Positions 12,201 to 24,148 of a stretch of DNA of 64,000 nucleotides are shown here, piece after piece; positions within the stretch are counted from its first letter, which is position 1; each line of letters begins with the position of its first letter. The translations under genes were made by a program, and so were the position numbers. This DNA comes from Neodiprion pinetum (Eukaryota > Arthropoda > Insecta > Hymenoptera > Diprionidae), in assembly GCF_021155775.2 (NCBI RefSeq), contig NC_060235.2:25739598-25803597 (forward strand), read 5' to 3'. The notes beneath the pieces were generated by a model that made no database searches, was not told the origin of the DNA, and saw nothing but the letters and a program-made list of their open reading frames with translations.

Positions 12201-13977
12201 TTTTGAATTCATGAGAATGAATCGAACCACTTCTTTTGAACACTTTATAGGAGATTTGAGCATTTCTGTCTCGTTCGAAGTGTCGATCAAGATAATCAAC
12301 GACTGGGCGCGTGTTGTCCGGAACCGAATAAAAGAACGACACGATTGTCCTTAAGGTGGGATGGAATGTGGTGGCGCATGCACACGGATACGGGTAATGA
12401 GCGTACACGGCGTGCGTACGTACGCACTCGAAAGCACCGGTAGGTATAAGTATTATGGCTCTGAATGAAATACGTGATCCATAATTCCGTGCACGAAACG
12501 TGATGTCACGATCTTCACTGACTCCGCGCGGAGCGCGTGACACACCTCGCGATAAAATTTGCATCTCGTGTGACTGTTTGACAACGAGATCATTATACGT
12601 ATCTGTTTATCGAGTGAGTTAGCGAGTCTGCTCGCTGGCTGTAACATCGCGAATATCGTACGTGGAAATATCCTTGTACCCTTGGGCGTGAATGACGAAT
12701 TTTTTATCGCGTAGGACCTCCGATGCCTCAATTTATCGCACAGAGCACGACCGCGTTCAATTTTTAAACCTATCGGGCGATTTCCCATCAATTTATAACC
12801 ATTCTAGTCATTGCATTAGGGTTTCACACCCGGAACGTTGAACCACGAATGCTAATACCTACGCAGGTATTTCAAATTTGAGGAATGGTTGAACACTCTG
12901 CTAACGGGGAGCTTACACTTCCTGGGACTACTTCGTGCCATCCCAAACGAGTATGTTCAGGCGTGTACGCGAATAACTTCACGTGACATCAAGAGGCTAT
13001 GCATCAGATTTCGTATAAATTCAAGTGGCTACAAGTAACTTCGAATGATGTCATCAGATTTGAAATGACTTCATGGCAATCCAATGATGATTTTACGATG
13101 TTTTGAGTTTCCTTACGTGATTTATACTTCGCGACTTCACGTGACAAGAATGTCAATGATTTTTTAGTGCGTTATTCTGTGACCTTTGTATCATCCGTCA
13201 AGCGATTGAAGCATGTGCGAAATTCGTTTATTCGACCGGTATGATAGACTGAGAAAATTGTCGGCAAGACAACTGGGCAGACTTTGTTAAATTTACACCA
13301 GTGGTCTTCAATTTTAAGGATATTTACACGGCTTCAAGTGGCCGCATCGCCATTCGTATGGCACACCTACTTTGCAATTTCTTTATATAATAAAACCTGA
13401 GGCGATCTCCGGTAAGTTGAACCGATCGCAAAGTACTAAATACTTGTAACGTGGCATCAAATGTCATGAATAAATCTGCAAGTGACTTTCAATGACATTC
13501 CGTAACTTTATGCGATTTCGAGTGACCAGCTTGTGCTTGGACAATCGAACGATGGAAAAATTTCCGGATACGAAAACTGGTTATCACATCATGGCCGTTG
13601 GATAAGTACGCAAACGGTAGATCACTCTTCAAAATTGGCGTCAAAACAGAGCGAGATTAGACGGAGATGAATTGGCCTGAGAGTAGAAAACAGAAATCAG
13701 AGTATATTCGCGACGCATATATGCTGACGTGAGTTCCTTCGCGGTGTTTCTCCGTGAGTCACCAAGTGAGGCGCATAACAGATGAGTTTATTGTCGTGCG
13801 AATGAACGCGTGGCTGGCCAGAAAGCCAGAGGCTTGCCTCTTATCCGCCAGTGTGTTGCGCTTTCATCCCAAGAGTTAATTTTGTTCCGCAAGTTCTTGT
13901 CTTCTGTTTTTATCTTTTCTTTTTTCGTTTCTCCCCCCCTGTACCTACTCGTTTCTTTCATTTTCAACGGTGCGTGT
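9269..13977. other. Intronic stretch, no gene
   Basis: AT-rich with scattered GC-richer patches (10.7-11.0 kb, 11.9-12.7 kb). The longest minus-strand ORF of the window (11959..12564, 201 codons) lies here but shows no domain and is within what chance allows. A palindromic pair ATACGGTATATA (9699..9710) and TATATACCGTAT (9726..9737) could form a small hairpin. An AP-1 heptamer is at 13755..13761. Confidence 0.5.
12976..13146. repeat. Paired 13-mer ACTTCACGTGACA in a degenerate repeat stretch
   Basis: ACTTCACGTGACA occurs exactly at 12976..12988 and again at 13134..13146, a spacing of 158 bp. Related variants (ACTTCATGGCA, CTTACGTGATT) lie between them. Each copy holds a TCACGTGAC E-box. It looks like an old, decayed tandem array or paired bHLH sites. 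Confidence 0.45.
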
Positions 13978-14009
13978 AACCAACCAACCAACCAACCAAC
14001 CAACCAACC
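13978..14009. repeat. (AACC)8 microsatellite
   Basis: Eight perfect AACC tetramers on the plus strand followed by GCCCACCCGCC. A simple repeat with no sign of function. Confidence 0.95.
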
Positions 14010-14591
14010 CGCCCACCCGCCACACAGATCCAGATGTCACACGCTTACAGTTCCCTTCATTCATACGGATCTGTGACTCGACTATTATACCGAATTCATG
14101 GGTATATATCGCACGCACACACGACACGCGTTCGTTCCACGCATCGAGATGAAAGGGTGTAGAGAAAAAAAGAGAGAATGACATAGAAGAGACAACTCAT
14201 TGTCAGCCACGTGGTGTTAATCGCGCTGAATGAGCCACGCGATATGTCGTGTGGTCCATGGTATCATACGTAATACATGTATGTATACGTGATCGCATGC
14301 GCAGCTTTTGTGACTGTGTCATTTCGCTTCCAGCCAACGCCAACACGTCCGTACACTGCATTGTACATAATTGGGGACACTTAAAGTCCCGGCTCATTCT
14401 CAAAACATTCAATTCTCCGCCGCTTTGCACAATTCATGAATAACTTTGTCATCCCGGAAATGTCCGGCATCCCCCTGCTGATGCGAAATATATACCTATC
14501 GAAAACCATTGTGAAGTTCCACGCGGAACGCTCAATCTTTTAGGGATCCGTGCAGAATCCAAAGCTTCATAAAAAACCCATATTCATCGTG

Positions 14592-14965
14592 GATCTCTAA
14601 TAGACATCCAGAATATCTACGGTCAGGTTAAAGCCCGTGATAGATACCTCAGCGAGGAGAGGTCCAAATTGTGCAAACGCGCAGTAATTTAGCCCTTTAG
14701 TTTACACCGAATTTCGTCCAGTATCTACGTACTTGGTTGTTCTTGAATGCCTAGTCTGTATTGCCTAGGACTTTTTGTGCGAGGCAAAACAAAATGTGCA
14801 CACGGTAGTTTCTGATATATTGCTTAGAAAAAGCATGCCCATTGGAGATTCAAAGTTCTTCTCCAAACAGTCCATGAGATCTGTTAATGGAGGTCTGTGT
14901 GGAGATCCAGTAGACTTCTTACTCGATGGATGACACGCGGACATTTCGATCTCTAATGGAGATCT
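14592..14965. repeat. Degenerate GATCTCTAATRGA repeats
   Basis: GATCTCTAATAGACATCCAG starts at 14592 and GATCTCTAATGGAGATCTAT at 14948. Between and around them are related pieces such as TGGAGATCCAGTAGAC and CCATTGGAGATTC. The pattern of ATGGA/TCCAT words resembles a decayed short-period tandem repeat. Confidence 0.4.
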
Positions 14966-16274
14966 ATTGTAGCGTTATTGGATATCCATCATGAATGTCA
15001 ACGGAACGTCCATCGAAAGTAAATGTTCCTTGCAAGGTGTAATAGAAATTACACGGTGAATTATAATCAGACAGAGGAAGATCCAAACGAATCGACCTCA
15101 CTTGGTAAGACCAAAAATTTTCCCTGCAGGCACGCGATAGTTTTTCTGGTAACACTTCGCTTTCAATGGAGTGGCTTTCTTAGGTCGAGAGGGGCGTAGC
15201 ACTTTTTTCAAAAATCCTCCATACCATGACGTAAAGGCTTCAATGTCGTTCCGAATACCGAAATCGCGATGCATACTTGTATAATAACCCTCCGTAACGC
15301 AGTCAACAAAACAACATCAGGGAACCACGGGAAGGTTGCGTCGATGCTAATCGGCGTATCTGTATGCAGGAGAAGGTTCGCCAATTTCGCGAACAAAGAA
15401 GCAATTTACTCGCTCAATTCCTACCGCCGGCCGTTCCAACACGGTGTAGGTAGGCAGAAACGAAGTTGGTTAGTCATTCGTCGGAACATTCGTCACTGAC
15501 GATGAATGACACTCGTAAGTCATAACCTAGCTCAACTTAACCATACGTTTTATGAACATCTGTGTATTCGACCATTGCTTATCCCTCTTCAACACCCGTG
15601 TAATCGATGCTATAAGCAAGGTTCCAACAACTGTGGCAGTTCAATTGCGTAAATCCCGTTTTTGATCGATTTCGTTTTACAGTCGACATTTTGATTATTA
15701 TCATTATTATTATTGGTAAATATATAGACTATTCTCATAATTTTAAAAACAATAAAATAAAAAATAACAGCACACAACGCGTCATTTCCATGCGAAATTG
15801 TAATTGTTCGCAAGGTTACTCAGCGTTGTTCGATAAATCTCATCGAAAAACTTGCGAATACTGTATAACGTGGCATCGTTTTAAAAATTGTCACGTACGG
15901 AAACATAGGTTTGTTCTACGCAACTCTACGTATCGAGTATAACCATTGGCAGTGATGAGTCGTCGTATATTCATTGCCAGTTCGTCAAAAATCAAGGATT
16001 AAATTCAGAAGGAACATCGTTTCTCTTTTCCACGGAAAATTATTGCTGTGTACAACACGTGATATGTAAATGCGTAAAAAAAAATGTCGAAACTTTTGCC
16101 GTATCTGTCCCGAAAAAAAAAGTGTGAATAAAAGATATCGTCATTCGCCCTTACTAATTTCCCCATTGGTCATAGTTCGCAGTAACTGTGTAACGTTATC
16201 CGGTAGGACTGTGCAAGAATTTCGAGTACGCGATGTCCTTCATGTATGACACGTTACCTATTTCCTTCCGTCGC

Positions 16275-16330
16275 GTGTGACGTTGTTCGCAATTGTGACG
16301 TAAGGTCGATGTTGCGCGTGTGACGTGAAA
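16275..16330. promoter_or_regulatory. Triple TGTGACGT (CRE half-site) cluster
   Basis: TGTGACGT occurs three times within about 55 bp, as TGTGACGTTG, TGTGACGTAAG and TGTGACGTGAA. The middle copy, TGACGTAAG, resembles an ATF/C-EBP composite site. The repetition may be a decayed tandem repeat or a homotypic bZIP cluster. Confidence 0.35.
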
Positions 16331-19300
16331 AAGGGTTCAGCGGAAGGATTTGTAAAAGGCGGTGCGAACGAAAAACGTCATCGCGAAATCTGCGAGTATG
16401 TAAATATATAATAACGGTCAATATCAAGCGTCAGCGATTGCAGATCGAGTGATAAAAATTCCTTGCATCGAAGTTGCAGATGACGACTATTATCCGACGA
16501 TAAAATTTCACCGCATCACGTGCGAGTGTGTGTAATATATAAACAAACTCAATTACGTCCTTGAATACGCGTCGATGTGACGTGAAAAAACGCGGAAAAG
16601 ACAACGACGGCATGAGTAAACAAACACGGAAAAACGAGTTTTTTCGCGATACTTTTCATCACCATGAAAAGAAAAGAGTTTGTCGGTCTATCTGATAAAC
16701 TTCCGCGATAATAATCGAAAACGGCGTAGCGAAAAGTCTGAAACTGATGGGACTTTGCAGCTAAATGTAAAATTTTTGATAGAGAAATTAAAACAAAAAA
16801 AAAAAACACGAATAACAACGCTACTTTGAAAATCGATTCATTTCCGGTGAAACCAGAAGCTCAAATTGAAAATGGGGCATGGCAATTTTTATATAAAAAA
16901 AAAACGGGATTTTATTTTACGCATGGAGAATGTTCGGCAGGCGGAAGCATTATGCTTCAGTAAAGTGCCGCGGAACGTTTTATGCAATTACACGTTACTT
17001 CTGCCGATGGTGGAAGAAACTTCGGTGTATTCGAACGTTAGTATCTTCAAGTATAAGTACATATGTCACATGTTACGGAAATTACGTAGTAACGTATAAC
17101 TCGATGACTCTTTCTTCCTCGTTTCTTTCTACGGAATTTATTGAAAACATATTTCCTAACAATTAAAGAAAATTTCCCAAGAATCTTGTGTCATAGGATA
17201 GTGCAATAAGTTGTGATAAATGCGGACGTTAAAAATGACAAAAGATCCGATCCTAATACACGTTTGAATACCGTGTATTCGAAATTTAAACTAATAATAC
17301 ATGGTATAATATCATAGTTGTGTGGAGCTGAATTAACGAAATCGGATATCTTTTGCAGTGATTCGTATTGCAGGGGCGTCAAAAATGCTTTTATAATCGC
17401 ATGCGGTCGATAAGTGGATATATAAATATAGAATATCATTATGCGAATCGGTTGTATGTAATACGCGTTATCCGTATCCTTATCTGTCCGTCGTTATGCG
17501 AGTTATTTCGCACCCTGACACTTATCTGCGTATCCATCAATCATACGCAAGACAATGTTATCGATACATGTACCTGTTCCTACATACGCACACATATATC
17601 TAATATATCTGATCGAGCCAATGAATAAGTTTGGTAAAGTTCCTATCGCCTGTTTATCCTTTCGAGTCGTATACACCGCGGAATCGGCAACATCTGACAC
17701 GATAAAATTTACGAATTACTCGACGATAGATTTATTATGGAGTTAAGATGAAATATGTGTGGGGTAAAGAGAGGGTTCAAACGATCGAAATTAGTTGAGG
17801 TATCCCTGCCACGTAATAAATTACGACAAATGATAAGTTTTGTGTATCGGTGTATCAAATTGTTAAGGGGTCACGTTTTCCAATGTATGCGAAATTTCAC
17901 TTCAGGACACCGACCTGGTACGAGGATAAAAAATATGCATATCGGATTTTAAAGGTATAAATGTGGGAGAACTTGTTTTTTTTCTTTAGCAAAGTAAATA
18001 TATTACTCGTGTTCTAAGAAATAGGTACCTGAAGAAGAAACAAGAAAGTAACGGTACTTTGGTTGAGTACTTCGTGCATTGAAAATCGGATCTGCATCCT
18101 ACCGAGTGCCAATATATTTAATAAATTGACAATACTGACAACCGCAACAGCTGGATTATGATCCTCGTGATTGGCCAAGGTTTTGATTTTCATCGTGACT
18201 GTGCTTGAATTTTTTCAATGACCGGTACCTGTACGTATGTGATAAACTTGAGATTATCGAGGAGCTACTACAACGATAATACTGATTATAATCTACGCTC
18301 CGATCGGGGTTTCGATAAGATCTTCGTGTACGTTCGCCGTCGAAGCGCCATCTCTATAAAATACAGCCAACAGCTGAGTGACAGCTTTTAAATTGTTGAC
18401 GTTACCCCTCATTTGATATCGATTAAGAAAATTTTTTGGTCAAAAATCGATGCTTTTTATTAATTTCGTACATGGAGTACTCTTTAAATTGCCAGCGGAA
18501 GATCTCGGAATTATAAGAAATTGAAAAGAAAATTATTACACTTATACCCGTAAATGACGAAACTCGACAAAATTACAAAAATAAACATCAACCTCTTTGA
18601 TTTTGACTTTGACAACCGGATTTATCTACAACCTACGTAAGTCTGCGCAAGAATGATTGGCGCCGGTAGATTTCCACGACAAAATCAACGGCGTTGTACT
18701 TTGTAAATGAATCAATATCGAACAGTTGTAGTGACTTGTGACCCCATAGGGATGTCTGCAAAGGTTGTAATAACTAAAAAAAAAAGAAAAAAAAAAATAT
18801 CGATAAAATATGGCGACTAAATGAAAAATAAAAAAAAACTCATTTTCCACATTTTTCTAAAGTCACAAATAAACTAAACTGCGACGTGTCTGCCTATTTA
18901 TACATCTTTCATTATACGCAAGTAGGTACCTACTCACGTTGTAATACACATATACTGTATTTTTATAGATGCATGTTCATCCTGTATTCGATACAGGCAT
19001 ACGTATCATCGTCAATTATAGTTGCCCGTAAGGTGAATCATTATTTCGGTCACGATAATCGACATGCTCGAGGACGACGTGCTCGATTCGACACATCAAT
19101 TTTATACGGGCATGTACCAGTGACGTATCAAGTGAATTTTCACCCCGGGCAAAATTTCTTTTTTCTTGGTTAGTCCGATTTTGTGTAAATAATTACCAAG
19201 CCTGGAGCTAGTCGGCGAAACAAAAAAAACAAAATAGCCGAATATTATCAAAACATGGAAAAAAAACAGGAGAGTTCAATTATTCCGAACGTTGATCCAA

Positions 19301-19642
19301 CTATAAAAATTCTTCTAAAATTATTGATACGTCAATTTCCGATCATAATTGGCCTGAAATGACATAACGGTAGATTTTCCAAACAACTTTTTATCTTTTC
19401 CTAACTTTCGATTCGGTCTGTTCGTCCTTAAACCGATCCAAGTTATTAATTTCCGCCCCCTAGCGTGGATAAGCAAGCTCGCGTTTTAATCGGTTATCGC
19501 ATCGATCATCGCACATCGTCTCCACACTTGCGATGTACGCGCACACATACAGCAGCTGTATCGAATCGATTAGGTATCAGTTAAAACAATGACGCGACCA
19601 GCCGCCAATGATGTAGTCCCGCCTCATCGATTCCTCCATATA

Positions 19643-19652
19643 CCTTATATGG
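19643..19652. promoter_or_regulatory. CArG-box-like CCTTATATGG
   Basis: Exact CC(A/T)6GG match, the SRF binding consensus, inside a larger imperfect palindrome (CCATATACCTTATATGG). A second exact match, CCAAATTTGG, is at 32755..32764. About five such matches are expected by chance in 64 kb, so weight is low. Confidence 0.2.
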
Positions 19653-22600
19653 TAAAGTTTCGGCCGAAAGCCCCCGAGCAGGGATTGATAGCCACTCGCG
19701 CAATTAGCGGCTTGGATAGATATCGTATTTACGTTATACGTCGGCACTCTTCGCGATCATAATCGACGTTCAATCGTGCATCGTTGCCGTTGCCGCGTGT
19801 CTTCTGCTCATCAAGCGCCGCCTGCGTCTCGAGAATTATGAATGAGAATGTTAACGCAAAGGCTAATCAGTACCGTGACGAGACGTAAGACAACAAGGAA
19901 AACAAATTCTATTATAATATTCATAGAACACTTCTCGCTTGTATATATCTTTAAGCCGTTAAACGACTGATAGATCTTTTTATCTCTTTTCAACAACCCG
20001 GGACCGAAAAATTACAGCAAAAAATATTCCTAAATCTCTCTCTTTTTACAATATATTGATACGTATGTTTATCTCATTTTACTACGCGCTTGGAATGAGG
20101 AAAAAGTTTTCACCTACGTCTGTCACGTGACGATTTGTGGTATAGTTTTTGATTGTAACTTCTTGTTTATTAATCATTTTCGCGGCGCTATAGGTAACCA
20201 GAGGCTTTGCATATTTTTATTTTTTACCTTAATCTAAAAATACAGTTCAGATTGTTAAATGACAATATGTTTTGTAGCTGTAACCAGGAAGTTTAGTACG
20301 CCTTATCGTTATTTTTGATTATAGTCAATCGTACTACTTATATTTTCTTGTAATTATTGCGATAAACCGATGTCGAGAGTTTTATTTTAACCGAAAAAAT
20401 ATAGCGAACTAAAAACAAACCTATAGAAACGTTGCAACAACTATAAAAAATACACAAAATCCACTTACTCGTATTAAATTTTCTCATAAATCCAATAACA
20501 TTCAAACTTACATTGTTCGCGTATAATTAACGAGTGAAATTTTTCTCATTTCTGCCTACGATCTACCATCTTTACGTGCATAGAGTCCATATTTTATGCA
20601 CACGAATGCAAGACGTGCAGTGCATCGATGAATTTTTCATCGGCATCCGCTTTCATACAAAGCTCATATAATACATGATGTAGTTACAGTCGTCGACGTG
20701 TTATCGACGTGCCGTCAGTTAGCCGCTTTCGTAAAAACAATACTTATTTACGCCGATGTTGATAGTATAAATGCGTTGTCGATAGTCTACGTATTGTGTG
20801 TAATGCTATACATATACTACGGTATATAACACTCGCCGTTGTGAGTCACTCTCTCAAGTGATCACAATAATAGACAACTCTGTTTTTTTTCTATTTTTAC
20901 TCATTATTTTTCTGTATTTATTATACCTTTTATTCAAGCGTACCGGACCGTCGCATTCTTAAACGTTAATTCGCGTAACACTTGAACAAACCAAATTTGC
21001 AAGGTAACGTACTTCTTTTTTTAAATCTTTTTCGTACACAGCTCGTTACACACTGCTGTATGTGTAATGATATCCTATTCTGTACTGAATACAAGAATAT
21101 GTGGAATATTTCGTTGTTTTAACCCTAGAACAGTATAAAGTTATTTATTTATTTTTTAACCTACCAGGTAACGGGAGGTGAAAAAAAAAAATCTTTCAAA
21201 TTCCATCTCTCGGTCACATCGTGTCGTTAACGGTCCTACAGGGTCTCATTTTCTTAGTTTTTTAATGAAAGATTTAATGCGATTAATCAAGCGACACTTG
21301 CAATGTATTATATAACCAAAGAATATTTTTTCCCCGCATTGCAAACCTCCGTGTATTAATTATTACGTAACGTATACAAGGTACGGATCAATTTTCAGAC
21401 ACGCGGGTTGTTCGAACTGATGTTAATTTTACTTCCTACGGACGCAACAAGTGTTTCATTAAAATTGCATGCATAGGCTTGTTCGACGTTTTTAATATTA
21501 AAAAAAAAAAAAAAAAAAACTACGACTGCAACGTTTCGACGCCGCGCTTTCATCGACGAGGTAACGCCTACCTACTCTCTCGTTATCCTTAAAAAAAAGT
21601 CGACACTTCCTCGAGCGATAATTCCGTCAAATGTTTCCATTACTCCCTCCATTGCTGGTTTAGGCCTTCGGTGAGTCACCTTCTTTACGCAGGCTCTCTA
21701 ATCAAACGTAACCAGCGTCCCCCCCCCCCTCCTCCTTGGGCGAGAGGTCGTCGCTGGCGGCCATTTTTACTAACGAAATGTACGACGGAGTCAGCTGTTC
21801 GGCGTCAACGAATAACTATGTGGCGCCTTTTACACACGCAACGTCTGATAGAGCCTTCGTATTCCAACGTCGCGTCGTCTGCATGTATACGGTACAGGCA
21901 AAGGTTATCTCGCCATGTCACATAAGCAGCTCTCGTCCTCGCCTCTCTTTCAGATCATTATTTTACCCACTCGTTATGTTTGTTTCGTTGTTTTTTTATA
22001 TATTATTTATATAATATATAATTTTTTTTTTTCAATTCATCTTTACTCCGAGACTCAATAGCCGTGGAAAAGTTTTCAAGGCTCGTCCTGCGATCTTCGG
22101 TGCATTTGAAAATTTCATCTTTTTAGAGGTACTAAAAAGTGATGGTAAGATTCGTGTCGTCGCAACGAAGGTTTAAATGTCGTAATCGAGATTACAAGAA
22201 AATTTGACGCGAGTGATTATCCAGTATATTTTTCCCTTATGGTTAAAAGTGAAAATAGTTCAAGGCGTGTATACTTTACATAGTACTAATATGAGTAATG
22301 TTAATACTTGGACGAATCACACGAGGATTGAAATGCAACGATATTTAAAGTTTCATTGAGAAATCTCTTGTTCGCGTAGATTATAAACGTTAGATTATAT
22401 CCGTACCGGTCGTGTGCCGAATTTTCTTGTTTCAATCAGGCGAATCAATTAATTCGATTCTTAAAATAATAACATAGAATTCTGCGTAGTTACCTGACAC
22501 TATTGCGAAATTAAGAATTTCCTTCTTCCAAGAAAAGTTTCGCTATTCGTTGTTATTAGTCGCTCCATAAAATCGCGCAATGATTACGCAATATCATGTA

Positions 22601-23202
22601 CAGTGATGTGAAATACCAAGGAAATTTCCTCGGAGTCGTCTTGACAAATATATTCCCGCTTGGTTTTGGGAATCGTTGATCCAAAGTAAGACGTGATTAC
22701 TGTCACATTAAAGGGAAAAATTTTTCTGCTGCATGTGTGAAGAAGAGAAGAGAGAGAAAAAAAAAAAAACAAGGTTGAATCGAAGAACCGGTAAATCAAT
22801 GTTAGTAAATTCATCAGTTTCCGTAATACGTCGTAATTAAACCGAACGAATTTTATTATGATCGAGTAGAATATTTCTTACGCTGTGTTTTTCTACAGTG
22901 GTTTAATTTTCGCGAGGAGAAAAAACGTACTCAGGGATGAAATTTTCATCTGCACGCGCAGTCGATCCGCGACGGCTAAAGTGTCTGGAAATTCTCGGCT
23001 ATACGTAGAGATGAACGAAATTGTTTGAAATAGCTGACGTGGTAGCGGAACGCGGTCACAACGAGCCCACATACGCGAGTTGGGCTTACGACAAGGCGGC
23101 CAGAGGTGCACGAACCGAGTCCGAGTCCCGTGGGCATAGGAAATAAAAATTTCATCTCTGGTCTCGGTGGAGAACGGGGGAGAAGGAGAGGGAGAAAGCG
23201 AT

Positions 23203-23208
<6 letters not shown>
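19653..23208. other. Intronic stretch, no gene
   Basis: AT-rich. Holds an (A)20 tract at 21500..21519, a (C)11 tract at 21719..21729, and AP-1 heptamers at 20842..20848 and 21672..21678. An exact GTCACGTGAC palindrome lies at 20122..20131. No coding sequence recognised. Confidence 0.5.
20122..20131. promoter_or_regulatory. GTCACGTGAC palindromic E-box
   Basis: Exact 10-bp palindrome GTCACGTGAC, the consensus for bHLH-ZIP factors of the USF and MITF/TFEB (CLEAR) type. An identical decamer is at 50056..50065. Chance expectation for this decamer in 64 kb is well below one. Confidence 0.4.

Positions 23209-23298
<90 letters not shown>
23209..23298. repeat. Perfect (AG)45 microsatellite
   Basis: Ninety uninterrupted bases of AG on the plus strand, flanked by impure purine-rich sequence (GGGGGAGAAGGAGAGGGAG before, GTAGGAGAGGGAGAGGAGG after). 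The homopurine mirror repeat could adopt triplex DNA. In the host transcript it would be a CU tract. Overlapping Ser-Leu ORFs are artefacts of this repeat. Confidence 0.98.
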
Positions 23299-23301
<3 letters not shown>

Positions 23302-23481
23302 GGAGAGGGAGAGGAGGTGTGAAGGCCGTGCGAGGTGAGCAAGACACACTCGCCGGAGTGTCTCCTTCCTCTTCGCCGCCCTGAAACGACCTCCGGCTCC
23401 GAGTTGCCGTTCAACTGCATTCCACCAGCTTTCAGAGGCCGTCCGTGATATCGTTCCTTAGTTTCATTCCCGGCCATAAAT

Positions 23482-24148
23482 AACGCCTTTGTCGATCGGA
23501 TAATGACGATTTTCGTATCGACAAGTGGATCGTGTGCAGGTTATCTAGATGATTTTATCTGAGATAACCGTAATATCACCATATCTTTTATCTTATAGAG
23601 GATAGCGTGAGTCAAGTTCACCTTTCATCTTCGCACACATTAATTTTCCGTTCATCTTGATATTTATTTTTCACGGTACAAAGATAAGATAAACCGATCA
23701 CTAAGGTAAACAACGCGTTTGTCTATAGGATCATGATGGTTTTCGGAACAACGTATGAGGTATATGAGGCAACGTTTTATACGTAATATCATCTAAAATA
23801 ATCATCATATCAACTCATTTTCACCTCATCTTTAATCTCTCAGAGATATTGTGACGTAAAATTCATCTTTCATCTTCATCTAGTGGAATTTGTCGTTGAC
23901 CTTCATATTTTCTGTCAAGATATAAAAGCGAGATAAATCGATATTTTGTTGAAAAAACTATTCTTTCCCCCCAATGCTATTAACAATCTTACGCTTTTGT
24001 CGTTATCTCTTTAATCATCCAGACAAAAATTATGACCCTCTTATCTTGTGCAGGTATAATTGCTTGAAGGAACTTTCCTTCGTATCATCTAGACAAATTT
24101 TTACGTGAATCATCTTATCTCTATCTATAGATAATGACACTAATTATC
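23482..24148. promoter_or_regulatory. Diverged 230-bp tandem duplication dense in GATA motifs
   Basis: The segment starting AACGCCTTTGTCGATCGGAT at 23482 is repeated, diverged, from 23712 (AACGCGTTTGTCTATAGGAT), a period of 230 bp. Both copies share the following ATGAYGRTTTTCG, a TTTCATCTTC block and a terminal GATAAAYCGAT. A weaker third copy may continue to about 24150. GATAA/TTATC pentamers occur at 23541, 23555, 23563, 23588, 23683, 23688, 23932, 24003, 24041, 24115, 24130 and 24144. That is 12 in 608 bp, where about 2 are expected. An AP-1 heptamer lies inside (23608..23614). The likely role is a GATA-factor enhancer, by inference. Confidence 0.55.

Larger units (their letters stand above)
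14010..19642. other. Intronic stretch, no gene
   Basis: AT-rich intron without recognisable genes. Contains the short dispersed repeat family at 14.59-14.96 kb and a run of TGTGACGT half-sites at 16.27-16.33 kb (both listed separately). Otherwise only short homopolymers. Confidence 0.5.

Noticed and set aside
11959..12564. 201-codon minus-strand ORF, longest in the intron
   Set aside because: No domain, signal or family resemblance. One ORF of about 200 codons is near chance expectation for 64 kb in six frames.
22893..23477. 194-codon and related ORFs rich in Ser-Leu
   Set aside because: Produced by translation of the (AG)45 repeat, which has no stops in these frames.
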